Shown: positions 45,854 through 56,970 of the stretch, one piece after another
How positions within the stretch are numbered: position 1 is the first letter of the stretch
Layout of the letters: every line of letters begins with the position of its first letter
Assembly: GCA_029531795.1 (NCBI GenBank)
Contig: JAPEIS010000004.1
Location: 2,170,001-2,234,000, forward strand
Length of the DNA stretch: 64,000 bases
Reading direction: 5' to 3'
Origin: Sclerotinia nivalis
Taxonomy: Eukaryota; Ascomycota; Leotiomycetes; Helotiales; Sclerotiniaceae
Position numbers and translations under genes: made by a program
Notes under the pieces: model-generated
Databases searched by the model: none
Told to the model about the DNA's origin: nothing
The model's input: only the letters and a program-made list of their open reading frames with translations

Positions 45854-47056
45854 TTTTGTAGTCGAGTCAAGGTGCCGGTTAGTGGCGCATATAAAAATAA
45901 CAAGGGTCTTGGCGCAGCTTAGGATATTTGCAGAACTTATAAAAAAACTTCAAAACTTGCAAAGACGGTCAAACCAACAACAGCCTTGATGACTCCAACA
46001 GAAAAGAATGTATTATAGGTTTAGAAACGGTTGACCACCAAACAGCTACGGCCAACCATTCAAATAAAGAGATTCCTGCGATGTTCCGAGGGTCGAAATA
46101 TCCGCGTCAGCTTATGTGATTGGTTGGTAGTGAATGTAGCGTCATACAGACCGGTACCGAAAGCCTGTTCATGAGGAAAACCCTTGTTACAACTGGACAC
46201 AGCCACAACGGGCTCGATCCAAAATGGGAATATTTCGTACAGATTCCCTTCACCGAAGATATTTTCGCTACGGGAAGATGCTTCAATGAACTCGTAGCCA
46301 TAGACTTTTGCCCAGATGTGTCAAAAAATGGTGGAGTTAAGTAATAGTTGATTGATGCAGTTGCTGCAAAGGATGACAGTAGTCGTAGGTGGTAATCTAA
46401 ATTATTCAATATAGTTATTGAACTGCCGTCACAGTAAAATTGACTCGTCAAATGCCCACTACGATTCACCAATGTGAATAAACTCTTCCTCGACAGTGAT
46501 GTAATGTCTCGGGGCTACACCCTTTGTCATTGAGCCTGACAGCTACTCCTGGCGTAAGCAACGCATTTTGATAGCACTGTGTTTGGTTCAACAATAGATC
46601 CCAAATATGGATAGTTCTTTAGTGTTTTCATATTAATCGCCATTTTGGTGTTAAACACCGAGACACCTCAAAAGGAAAAGGGACGTGGTGATGACCTGGG
46701 AGGCGAAGTTGAATAGGGGGTTGATATTCAGCTTGCAAGTTCAGTCACGCTTTCTCAAAACAATAATCAACTGACCAAATTCTTGACAGAAACGATTTAG
46801 ACCTGCTTTTTAGAAAAGCGTTTGTGCTTATCTATGACGTTCGTACATGCTTCAAATGTTGCTTCCAGACATGGGCTACTACTTGCATCGCACCTACCCT
46901 TTTCGAACCCTCGAAAATTTCTTCAATTGCATACGACTCATGTTACTGTGTTCCGGGCTCCAAGAAATTACTTCATCTCATCATAAATCATAAGTTTAAC
47001 CATTTTTACAACCTTTTTCGGGTCTGCTATTATCAAACATTCGTCGAAACAACTAA
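45854..47056. promoter_or_regulatory. Divergent intergenic region, MFS / Cys-rich protein
   Basis: 1.2 kb between divergent starts. Minus-strand frame 46107-46472 is open for 121 codons but has no family-like motif. Nothing else supported. Confidence 0.4.
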
Positions 47057-47961
47057 ATGATGCTCAGGAGTTCCCTCATCGATTTCACTATCATGCCAAA
47101 CAAAAAGCCGTTCCGTGTGTACGAGGACCCTGAAGACAGAGAACCGCAATGCTGCAATGACGATGGTCTCTGTCCGCTCTGTATTGAAGGGAATACAGCT
47201 GGCCATCGCTGTTCGCAAAAATGCAAGGGATGTCCGAAATGTGGTAACCTTCTTCGTAAAAGGTGGCAACAGGAGCCAGGTGTATTAACTGATGGCGCTG
47301 TTATGCATTTCACCAAGTCAGCATCAACATCAGATTTGCTCTTCCAGGTCTCAGCGAACAATGAAAGCTCGAACACTACAAACAGCAGCCAACCCCGATC
47401 TATTAGCACTACGAATGCGACTACATCTTCGTCCCTCCAGATACCTTGTAATGACGAACAAGTTACCCCTTCAAGACTCAGATATCAATCACTATACTAC
47501 CCGCCCACCAAAAACCTTGTCGATCAACAACACAGCTCGGAAGCTTCCCAGCCCGCTATGCAAACTCACCACCCTTACCACGACATCAAGAGTCCATCTT
47601 TGACTGGCAGCCAAGATTCGCTGATAGCAAACTCGCCCACCAAGCCATTAGGAGATCAAAAACGTAGCCATAGAGTGTCCAAGACCGCTCTGCGAACGCA
47701 TGCGGAGAAATTAAGAGCTGCCTTGGCGTGTCCCGTTGATGAGCTTGCCCCAGTGAAGCCCATGTCTTCGAAGAAGGCCCCTCTAAAAAACAAGATAGAA
47801 TCGTTTTGGAGAAAGATGAAGGTAAAATGGAATGATCAATTCAATGCATGGCATATAATACTAAACTTTCTCTATAGCACGAGGTTAACGAGTATTTTAA
47901 AGAGTTTCCGCGCAACGATCAGTTAGCAAACGGGAACGCGGCAAAGATGGGGATGAAATGA
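47057..47961 (+). CDS. Hypothetical Cys-rich, basic protein
   Basis: Two exons, 47057-47821 and 47878-47961 (56-nt intron, phase 0), give 282 aa. An in-frame stop directly precedes ATG 47057; a second ATG at 47093 (MPNKKPFRVYEDPED) is an equally likely start. Near the N-terminus there is a run of paired cysteines, CCNDDGLCPLCIEG then CSQKCKGCPKCGNLL, arranged like a small zinc-binding module. The middle is Ser/Thr/Gln-rich and probably disordered. The C-terminus is basic (KKAPLKNKIESFWRKMK) and, after splicing, ends HEVNEYFKEFPRND. If the intron is retained the frame stops at 47926. Family not recognised; possible nucleic-acid or protein binder, by inference only. Confidence 0.65.
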
Positions 47962-48885
47962 GAGGGTAAGTTCTTCCCAGCTCTTTATCCCCAGGAACAC
48001 GCTGTTCGATGTTCAAATCCACGCTGCATGGTCTCAAATCCCACGTTTAAGTTCCGTCGCCATAGCATTTATCAATATCAAACTTGCTTCAAAACATTGA
48101 AAACTCACATAACTAATATCCTCCATAGTCGCCATTTGAAGATAATGAACGAGACCGGAAATGAGTGGAAAAACATATTGAAGCAAGAGAAAACCTACTG
48201 TTCATACAGCGATTACTTTAGTGGAGCTTGTTGAAGAAAGCATAGCGTGTATAATGTACTCAGCCAACGTTTAAGCTCTAATAACAAAATTGGCCTACCT
48301 TGAGCCTTTTCAGAAAATCACTGTAGTTTTCAGGTGCCAATTGGGCTGCATGTGACATCTGGGTCAAGATCTCAGCCCGAAGGACTACAAGAGGTTGTAC
48401 TATATGTTCCTTGATTGATAACAGATGTGACTGGAAGAGTAAATAAATGTATACCACTCGCCATTGCAACTATCTAATGATAGATCTCACCGCGAGGAAT
48501 CAGAATGCGGAAATTGAACATATAAAATGTAAAATGGAAGTATGTGGGACAACTATAAATAGATTTGGATGAGGCTTCAATGTGAATACGTTTCTAAGCC
48601 TACTCATGCTTATAAATATCTTCTTCTTGATCATCCATAACGCCAGCAATGCTACGCTTTTATATTCCTATAATTCGAGTCCATAATTTCGATATCCTCT
48701 TCATCTTCGTCATCATCTGCCTTGTATCAATCGATACCTCTTATGGTGGTCCTCATTCTAAAGATCCTCAAGCTTATGCTCGACAGCATTCAAAACTTGA
48801 GCATTCCAGATGTTCATTCTAAGAAATCTTCCGCCTTCCCAAAGCCTTGTTCATAAAATCTTTTACCTTGTAACCTCATCCTCCT
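47962..48885. other. Intergenic between convergent genes
   Basis: 924 bp without a supported gene. Short frames on both strands lack protein-like features. Confidence 0.4.
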
Positions 48886-49695
48886 CTACAACAACTTTAG
48901 ATTCCCAGTAATCTGATCAATAACACTCTTTGGCGCCGGACCAATGCCCAACACAGTATGACTCCCACTCGCAATCTGCGTTCTGCCCGCATCTGCAATC
49001 TGCTCGGCCACGACCCCCATACTAAGAGCTTTTGCCTGTAGAGTATCCAATTCGTCTTCCGACTTCACTTGTAGCGCGACCTTTGCTTGGCCTTCCCGTT
49101 CCCAGCGTCGTAGAATCGAAGAGTTGGGATCTTTGCGGGAGATAGTTTTGTAACAGGCGAGAGTTGCGTGGGAACATTGTGCAGCGATTTTTCCTAGAAG
49201 AAGGGAATTCGTTAGATCTCGAGGCACAGTGTAGGTAGGTGGAAATAGGATGGATTACATACCTTTCGTCATTCCCAAATCCGTTCTCACAACCAGTACC
49301 ATTTTACATTCTTCCTCATTATCCACGGGCCCGGCTTCAGTCTTCTTCTTCTCAATCTTTTTCTTCTCAATCTTTTTTTTCTCAATCTTTTTCTTCTCAA
49401 TCTTTTTCGGCGCACTCCTTTCCATCACTCTCAATCCATCTCTTTTGTCAGCCTCGAACCCATTTCCCCAATTCGGCGCATGATCTAATATGGAAGCATC
49501 GATATTCTCTTCCTCACTCTCTTCTTCGTCGTCATAATACGCAATTCCTCGTTCTTTCGGTGCCTTGGGCATAAAAGGGATCGGGAAAAATCCAAGGCTC
49601 GACGCTATTCCAATCATGTATCCACTGAGACCGGCAACTATAGCAGTGCCTATTAACATAGCCGTAGGACTTGGTGGTGCGCGCATATCTGCCAT
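48886..49695 (-). CDS. PTH2: Peptidyl-tRNA hydrolase 2 (Pth2/Bit1 type), membrane-anchored
   Basis: Two exons on the minus strand, 49695-49263 and 49193-48886 (69-nt intron, phase 1), give 246 aa. A membrane segment at about 12-38 (AMLIGTAIVAGLSGYMIG) anchors the protein, as in Bit1 at the mitochondrial outer membrane. An acidic linker and a tandem KKKIE repeat (about 96-118) follow. The enzyme domain is C-terminal: KMVLVVRTDLGMTKGKIAAQ, CSHATLACYK, LQVKSEDELDTLQAKA, AGRTQIASGSHTVLGIGPAP, all family-defining. It releases peptidyl-tRNA dropped from ribosomes. The extra Lys/Glu repeat is encoded by a 15-bp tandem repeat and makes the protein somewhat longer than usual. Confidence 0.94.
49341..49408. 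repeat. 15-bp in-frame tandem repeat in PTH2
   Basis: Four copies of a 15-mer (plus-strand TCTTTTTCTTCTCAA with small variants) and a partial fifth. Each copy encodes one KKKIE unit on the minus strand, so copy-number change keeps the frame. Confidence 0.9.
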
Positions 49696-51277
49696 GGTCT
49701 TCTGGAAGTTCCCCGGCTGGAAAGATTTTATAGCGAAGAGGGTGTCGGTCGCAGATTCCTAAATTGAGGTTGGGGGGTAAGTTCAGGTAGTTGCGTGGAT
49801 TAAGTTTGTGAAAGTCTCGGTATCTCACGTTGTCATGGTTTCAGCCTTAAACATCAGGGGCAATGTTCTAGAGCTACAGTCTGAGAGCCTCAAATTTCGA
49901 CATTACGGCGCACGAATTCCGCCGTGTTGCCTGGACTTCAGGGCTCAAAAGTTGCGATGTGCAACAAAATCATTTCGAGATACAAGTGCCCGGGATTCTT
50001 CATGCATGGAGGCCATGAATCTGGTTTTCAAGGCTGCAATTATCTTTCTATTTGTTTACTTGTTTCTGTTTAGAAGTACAGGTGGATGAACGGCATTTTC
50101 AATCATGTCGTATCGTGTCGCCCATGGCAATTGACAGAGATTTCAATGCTCGGCATACTTGAAACCATATGGCGAGATCGGATTTAGTACACCTCGAGTA
50201 TATTCCAAAAATGGGCAAGGACTTCCATTGAGAATGCCTATGTTCGTTGGACCTGCTGAGGAGTCCAATTGCACCAGATACAAAACTGAGACCTGGAGAT
50301 GATACAGCCTCATCGTGCGAACTGGACTCAACATCAATACATTTCTACACAAGACCAGAGTTGCCCCAACCCCTATGTGTTCCTGAACTTGCTCCTTGTC
50401 CGACAGAGGCGCCCTAAATGTTCTTATCTCAAATTATACCTATATTGAGGGAAGCCTATTGTATTTTTGTTGGGCCTTTTTTTCTTTCCCGTTCCATCAA
50501 CCAGGCTGGATAATTCATCTTGTTTCCTTGGACTTGTTCTCTTTATGTTAGTAGTAACTTTTGATACATCTTGACCAAGAAAGTTCTTCAGTACTATCAC
50601 CTTTGAACACTTTTTGTTACCCATCATGGTCTGGTGGTACAAAGGTGGACCCATGGCTCTTTTGGGTGACTTCTTTCTATTCAAGAAAAAGTCTTTGCAG
50701 ACAACGAAATTCTAGCATGTGACTGGCAAGATGGTCTATACTGAGCATCATGACAGTTCACATGTACAACTTACCATATGGACAACGAGGCAATGTCATC
50801 TTGTGATGTTAGATGGAATTGCGGAAATGTCCTAGTCAACTTCAACAGCCATCATTCTCATCTCACAATAATGGAACAACATATTCATGTTCTTTACCCT
50901 CACTAAATTATAGTGACCTGGTTTTCTCTATCTTTTCTCATTGTAGTATAAAAACATTATATAAATGATGCAAATGCATTGCTTTCAGGATAATATAGTC
51001 TAAGTATGAGAAATAAGTGGCAACAGTTTTCAACAAAGCCACCTTGAACATATATTGAAAGCAGCTTTTCCATCAAATCTATGGCTCAAGGATGTTTCAT
51101 CCACTGCATCGATCAAATAGAAGCAGCTGGACTTAATGCTTTCACTTGATCATCTCTTAATAAGCTAAGGGCCCGTTTGAATGAGAAGAAACAACCTGCA
51201 CGGCAGATTCGTTTGGTCCGGTACCTACTGGCATAGCCCAACCCCATTCATCTCACTTGTTGGGTTTGAAAACCGCA
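49696..51277. promoter_or_regulatory. Divergent intergenic region, PTH2 / RID-type methyltransferase
   Basis: 1.6 kb between divergent starts. Short frames at 49808-50089 and 50424-50684 have no recognised motifs. It must hold the methyltransferase promoter; no site could be named. Confidence 0.4.
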
Positions 51278-54200
51278 ATGGATCAGGCAATAGTTATTGA
51301 TGGAGATGATGTAGTCATGATTGAAAATGACGATCGAGATGAGGTGGTTCTTCTGGAACGAGGTAGGTGATCTCGTTTTTCTTTACTTGATCTTGTCCTT
51401 TTGTCTCATAGATATATTAATGCTGATAGGTCTCAACAGCCCCCAGTGATTCTTCAACACCCTTTCCCATCAACGCCACCATCAAGTATCGAACCTCCCA
51501 TTCCGTGCCTAGAGAGGATTACCTCCAAAAACCAACGCATCGGTCTCATTTGGACGGTTCTGCTGATCCCAGCCATTCAACCCATCCCCCTTTCATTGAC
51601 TTGACGACTGCTGTGACTTCTGGTAATCCTACAGTCAAAGATAGCAACAGCCTCGAAGACAGAGTTTGCGGTGTCTTGTTCAGCCAGCTAGGATCAATGC
51701 CACAAGACGGGGGTTACGAATTATCACGGTCCTGGAGTATCGCTCCGGAAGCCGGAATCAACCAAGAAATGTCAGACTCTACTGACATTCTTAGACATCC
51801 GACTAACAGTGAACGTAATATTACCGCACTTAACGAAATGGCTCCTAAATCCGGGGATATCTCCCATACTTCTATCCATGAGCGTCGCCATTCGAATACA
51901 AGCTTGGTCACGATTTTGGATGCCGGAGATGGAGATGAATTATCTGTTGCACACGATGCGACGTTGCGCGCAGATGATGATATAATCCTGATCGAAGACG
52001 ACGACGGAGATGAAATATCTATTGCACACGATGTGCCGCCATTGCGCGCAGATGATGATATAATCCTGAGCAAAGACAACGAAGACTTCGAATTCAAGCT
52101 CGAATCCAAACTCCTGGGAAAGCCCGAATTCGACTTCTTGCGCTCAGCCAGTGTAAATGAAAAGCCTAAACCCGAGCCAAAACCTAAAGTCCATCCATTA
52201 CGCAATCCCCCAATCACTAGCCCTTACTTCGAATGCGGAACTTATCTACACGGGAAGCTCAATTTGAGGCCAAAAAAAACTATAGAATTAGAAGACGGCG
52301 ATTTTGTCTACATCAAGCACATTGTGAAGTATGTCAAGCCTAAAGATAGTCGTGGCTCTAGTCTTGATAACGCCCAAAATCCTTCTATCATGATTCGAGG
52401 TTTACGATTGCAGAGATGCAAATACCTGAACGGCATGTTGGAAAAGAAGATGAATGAAGTCTGTCTATGTTACGAGATCGACTTGGACGACCCACGTGAG
52501 CCTGAAGAACAAAGTCTTGTCGAAGTACCCTTGACCTCCATCAAAGCGTTGCGCAGTCTTCATTGGACAAATCACAACTACCCCGAATATCGCAACCTCG
52601 ATCGCGCCGCTTTTGCAAACGATGAAGACGCATACAACAAAGGAGGGCTCACGGTCCGCTGGAAATACGCTTGTACATATGCTTCAGCCTCAGCTAGAGA
52701 ACAGAACATATACGCAGAGCGAACTCTAGAACGAATCACGGAAGAATGGTTGTCATCGGTACATGAAAACTCACGCACACAACCGGCATCGAACACCCAA
52801 CTGAGGATGGAATGGCGTGGAGAAACGATTCCTGGTGGTACTTACGTACCAGAATACCATGAGCTCGACGAAGAAGATGGCTCAACAGCCGAAGTCGAAC
52901 AACCTCAAAATTCTGCCATGATCGACGATATTCAAAGTCCATCGAAATCAATCATAATCGTCAATGATGACGATGATGGTGCTTCTCCACCTCTGAGATC
53001 TCAGAAATTTGAGACAGGCAATGTTCAGGTCAAGCGCAAGTCGGATTTCTCTTCCTCTTCAGACATAGATTCCGATCAAGAGGATAATCAGCCAGTAAAA
53101 AAAGTCCGTCAAGTTTCCGAGGACAGGATCGAGATAATCAGGCAGCGTCTAGGTCGCGTTATGCTTTCATTCGACGGTAAAGATTATGTCAAGCGATCTT
53201 ACAACATAGGGACATCATCAGGGGTGGATACAAGCAGTAAAGTCGGAAAATTTTCGGCCCCTAGAAAGCGAGTTCATCATGCAGGTAGCTCAGCTAGAGG
53301 TACTGGATCAAGAGGCAGCATTCGTCCAAAAGTAAGGGCCCTTTCAACTTCACAAAGGAGCAGCCCTCCGGACTCTCAAAATGTCTACTCCAAGACTAGT
53401 CTTTCCGGCGTCTTCTCGTCAATTCTATCTCCCAAAATTCCACCTCAAATTGACATTACTTCCTCTGAGTTAGCCTCCCCACCTCCCATCGGGGTTATCG
53501 ACCTATCACCCTCACCCAACCACTCTCGTCCCTCTTCATTAGTCCGGGCTAAGGTCTCAATCTCACACTCACTAAAAGAACCACGCACTCTCTCCCCCGG
53601 TCAAACTCTCACCTACGGCGATGCATTCTGCGGAGCAGGCGGTACTACCCGCGGCGCAGTCATGGCTGGTCTCCGCGTAAAATGGGGTTTTGACTTCGAT
53701 CACCACGCCTGCGCAACCTGGCGTCTCAATTTCCCCTACGCAACTTGCTACGAAATGTCCTCCGAGCGCTTCGTAGCTCTCGCTACTCCTTCCCCGTATT
53801 CTTCATATACTCCTGATGATGTCAAAGTTGATATCCTACATCTTTCACCTCCGTGTCAGTATTTTTCACCAGCGCATACAACCGAGGGGAAAAATGATGA
53901 GATGAATACCGCTAGCTTGTTTGCTGTGGCTGCTGTTATCAAAGTGGCGAGGCCGAGGGTTGTGACGTTGGAACAGACGTTTGGGATTTTGTATCCAAGG
54001 TTCAGGGGATATTTTTCGAGTTTGATTTTAATGTTTACAAGTTGTGACTTTTCGTTAAGGTGGGCTATCGTGCCATTGGCTCAATGGGTGAGTTCCCTCT
54101 CCTTTTTGTTGTGCTTGGCAAACCCATCTTGCTAATCTCTTATCAGGGACTTCCACAAAGACGATTTCGCTTGATTATTATCGCATCATGGCAAGTTTCC

Positions 54201-54884
54201 ACCCAACTCCCTCCTTCATGCACTTTCACTAACAATGCCCTCAGCCCAGGCGAACCCCTTCCCCCAATGCCACCACCAACTCACTCATCCCCCTCTTCCC
54301 CCCTCCCCAACACCCACCCCTTCAAAACCGTATACCAAACCCTGCGCGAAATTCCGCCTTTCGCCGCCAACCACTCCCCTCATCTTCTTCCCGAGAAAGA
54401 TCTCAAAGCATACAACCCCCACGCCATTCTTCCCCGCACAATGACCACCAGCGGCGGTGAAAACTGGCACCCTAGCGGCAAACGAGGGTTTACTGATCGG
54501 GAATTTGCGTGTTTACAGGGATTTCCATTACAGCATCGTTTTGGGCCAAATGGGATTAAGAGACAGATTGGGAATGCGGTGCCGCCTGTTGTGGCGAAGG
54601 TGTTGTTTGAGGGGATTAGAAGATTTATGGAAGGGACGGACGGGATTATTAGGGGTGAGCATGGGGGAGGTGGAGATGGTGGGTTGGGTGATGCGATGGA
54701 TGTTTATGAGAAGGTGGAGGGGGTCCAGACTGTGGATGGTGATTGTGAAGTGGAGGTTCTTGTTAAGGATTCGAATAAGACGGATAAGGAACTGGAGCTT
54801 ATGGCTTTGTTGGATAAAGAAAGTGAGGATGAGGATGAGCTGCTGGGAATTGGGAGGGCGGTAAAGCCTATTGTTATTGATTAA
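51278..54884 (+). CDS. rid: RID/Masc1-type DNA cytosine-5 methyltransferase
   Basis: Four exons, 51278-51362, 51440-54087, 54147-54190, 54245-54884, give 1138 aa. The N-terminal 250 residues are acidic and disordered, with an internal duplication. About 290-400 (DGDFVYIKHIVKYVKP, NEVCLCYEID) looks BAH-like. A Ser/Lys-rich linker leads to the catalytic domain from about 750. Motif I is DAFCGAGGTTRGAVMAG, motif IV is ILHLSPPCQYFSPAHT with the catalytic Cys near 833, and motif VI is TLEQTFGI, with EQT instead of the usual ENV, a hallmark of the RID/Masc1 class. Motif VIII is GLPQRRFRLIIIAS and motif X is KRQIGNAVPP. In Neurospora RID is required for repeat-induced point mutation during the sexual cycle. 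All catalytic residues are present. The third intron is GC-AG and frame-neutral. The start exon (MDQAIVIDGDDVVMIEND) is inferred. Confidence 0.92.
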
Positions 54885-56200
54885 CTGGTACGCTATTCTG
54901 ATGGGACTGGAATCACGATGTACGCCCAATGCGGAATGGTTCTTGAGCTGTGTCTGGTCATACAATAGATTTGATAGGCCGAATAAACTCATCTTGTGAG
55001 CACAACAGGAAGGAAGATGGTGTATTGTCATGTTGTGTTGTCTTGGTGTTGACGTAGTACTCGGTGTTGACGTAGTACTCGGTGTTGACGTAGTACTCGG
55101 TGTTGACGTAGTACTCGATGTTACAGTAACACAATCAACAAGAAAATGAATCGGAATTCTGCACAAAACGTGTAAGCAACAGTCGATTTGACTCTCTTCC
55201 TCCTAGCCTTTGAGTGTATCAATAAGGTTCCACTACAAGTTAGCTCACTTTCGAAAACTGTATTGCTGTCTAAATTTGCCATAAAACCTTCTTACACCAT
55301 TTTTCAGGCTTTCAAAGACAGAAACGGTCGTAAGAATCCTGCTGTTGTAAATGGCAGTATGCAAGGTTTGTTTCATCATGGGTCTTGAATCTGAAGGTGG
55401 GAAACTCAACTGGAAAATGCCTATTACGGGAACAGAATTCGAACATCGGCTTAGCTTTGATTTTTGTCAGATAGATAATGCTGCTAGCGTGGGGTGTTCT
55501 AACGGTTCTGTCATTAAATCTAGACTACATATAATTCGGGATGAACGTGTAGCCTTAATCATATAACGGAGAATAGCTGAAATACCGTTGATACTTCACC
55601 AAGATATATATTATAGTCCATTATACAAAAATGTAATGAATAAAAGACAGATCAATCATGCAATAATTGCTGTTATTGATTATAGACCTGTGCCTAAATT
55701 CAAAAGATACTGTGATCGCTTTCTGACTTGCAAATTCTGTATTTTTTCATTCTGTATAAAATCTTGTTAGTAATGCTAGAGCATTGAATTTCAAAGCTAG
55801 ATACATAGCAGTTAGCAAGATCACTAGGTTTTTGATGCTGTAGCACTTTACAAATTTTGTCGAGAACTTACTCATGCCCCTCGAATTGACCCTGTTTTGC
55901 TGTTATGCCCCTTAGATTTTACAATAGAATCTATGATGATTTTCATTCCTAGATAGTCAGATTCTCTAGTACAATCTGATTTTTTGGTCGGAATCTAACC
56001 ATTTGGAGATAGAATCTACGATGATGGACATGAGAGTAGAATATGTTATCCGTTGAATCTCGGCTAGGCCATATGAGCGTGACTCAAAGCCGAAGGCCCT
56101 AACCTCGCCTAACTTATACAATCGAAGATATTGTAAAACCAAAAGAGTTTGATTAAAAAAGATGTGTTTTCATAAGTACTGAGGACTATTTCTATTCTAA
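54885..56200. other. Intergenic, AT-rich, possible degenerate sequence
   Basis: 1.3 kb between convergent genes. Begins with an 18-bp tandem repeat (55045-55116). The remainder is AT-rich with several short open frames and word repeats such as GAATCTA(C/T)GATGAT near 55925-56020. It may be a decayed repeat but no domain is recognisable. Confidence 0.4.
55045..55116. repeat. 18-bp tandem repeat, four perfect copies
   Basis: GGTGTTGACGTAGTACTC occurs four times head to tail without a mismatch, with a decayed fifth beginning after it. It lies 160 bp downstream of the methyltransferase stop. Each unit contains GTAGTAC and a GTTGAC/TGACGT step. Confidence 0.95.
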
Positions 56201-56970
56201 TTATCGATCACTAAACCTGTTTTGATTGTTCACAATCTTAGATTTCTGTTCTTCGATGCATCTCATCTTTTCCGCTGCCTCTTTTGCTGTATTTCTGGTC
56301 TCCTCCATCAGCGCCTCACAGCCAGCAAAAACTTCAAATCTCCGCATCCAAAACTGCCACCGCTCCAAAGAAAGCTTAGGGTCACCCTCCCACAACGGTC
56401 CTCCTAGGCTAGCATACCCACCCACATTTCCTCCGTCTAATGACATTGATTCCCCGGCCATGATGATCCACTCCGCTGCCATCGGTACCAGATAGTCGCT
56501 CGAGAGCACATGGGATGCGTTAGAAGCTTCAAATTCATACTCCAATGCATCTTGTAATGCAGTCAATGCATACAACATATTACTGTCCTCAAACCCAGCC
56601 TTCGCCAGTCGCGCCAGAAAACTCGATAAGTTTCGAAACTTGAACCGGTTCTCGTTTTGATCCCTTTGGAATGTCATAGCCCGCACGTCGTATTCTACAT
56701 ATCTGTCAGTCTTGTACTAGTAGTGATCGTAGTTCCAATCAAGCCTTAAATTTCGAGAATATTATAGAAATGGAAATCTACTCACGGGACCACTCCTCAA
56801 TCGTGGCTGGACCCAATCCGCCCCCTATAAACAAGGGCAGCTTTCGAATCTCGAAAAAATAATTCAATCAATCTATTCATCTCTGGTCTTTGGTACGGGA
56901 CCTGTGATGCAAGCTTGACATGCATCTCGTCCAACTCGAGAAGGCTTTTGGCCGAGATCTTCCGAGGCAT
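56201..56970 (-). CDS. DUF3632-like fungal protein with an apparent one-base frameshift
   Basis: Two exons on the minus strand, 56970-56786 and 56694-56201, about 225 aa. The start MPRKISAKSLLELDEM is clear. The first exon reads well to RPEMNRLIELFF and then must shift by one base, at the A6 run 56854-56859 on the plus strand, to continue as RKLPLFIGGGLGPATIEEWS. As written it ends at a TGA within exon 1. With one base fewer in that run the exon is phase 1 and joins the second exon as EEWS|QYDVRAMTFQ. The second exon has MAAEWIIMAGESMS and ERWQFWMRRFEVFAG, typical of the fungal DUF3632 family, function unknown. Sequencing error or a young pseudogene are both possible. Confidence 0.65.

Noticed and set aside
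46107..46472. 121-codon minus-strand frame
   Set aside because: No recognisable motif or composition; located in a divergent promoter region.
54528..55166. 212-codon minus-strand frame with Thr/Ser/Pro repeats
   Set aside because: Its start is the 18-bp tandem repeat and the rest is antisense to the methyltransferase C-terminus.
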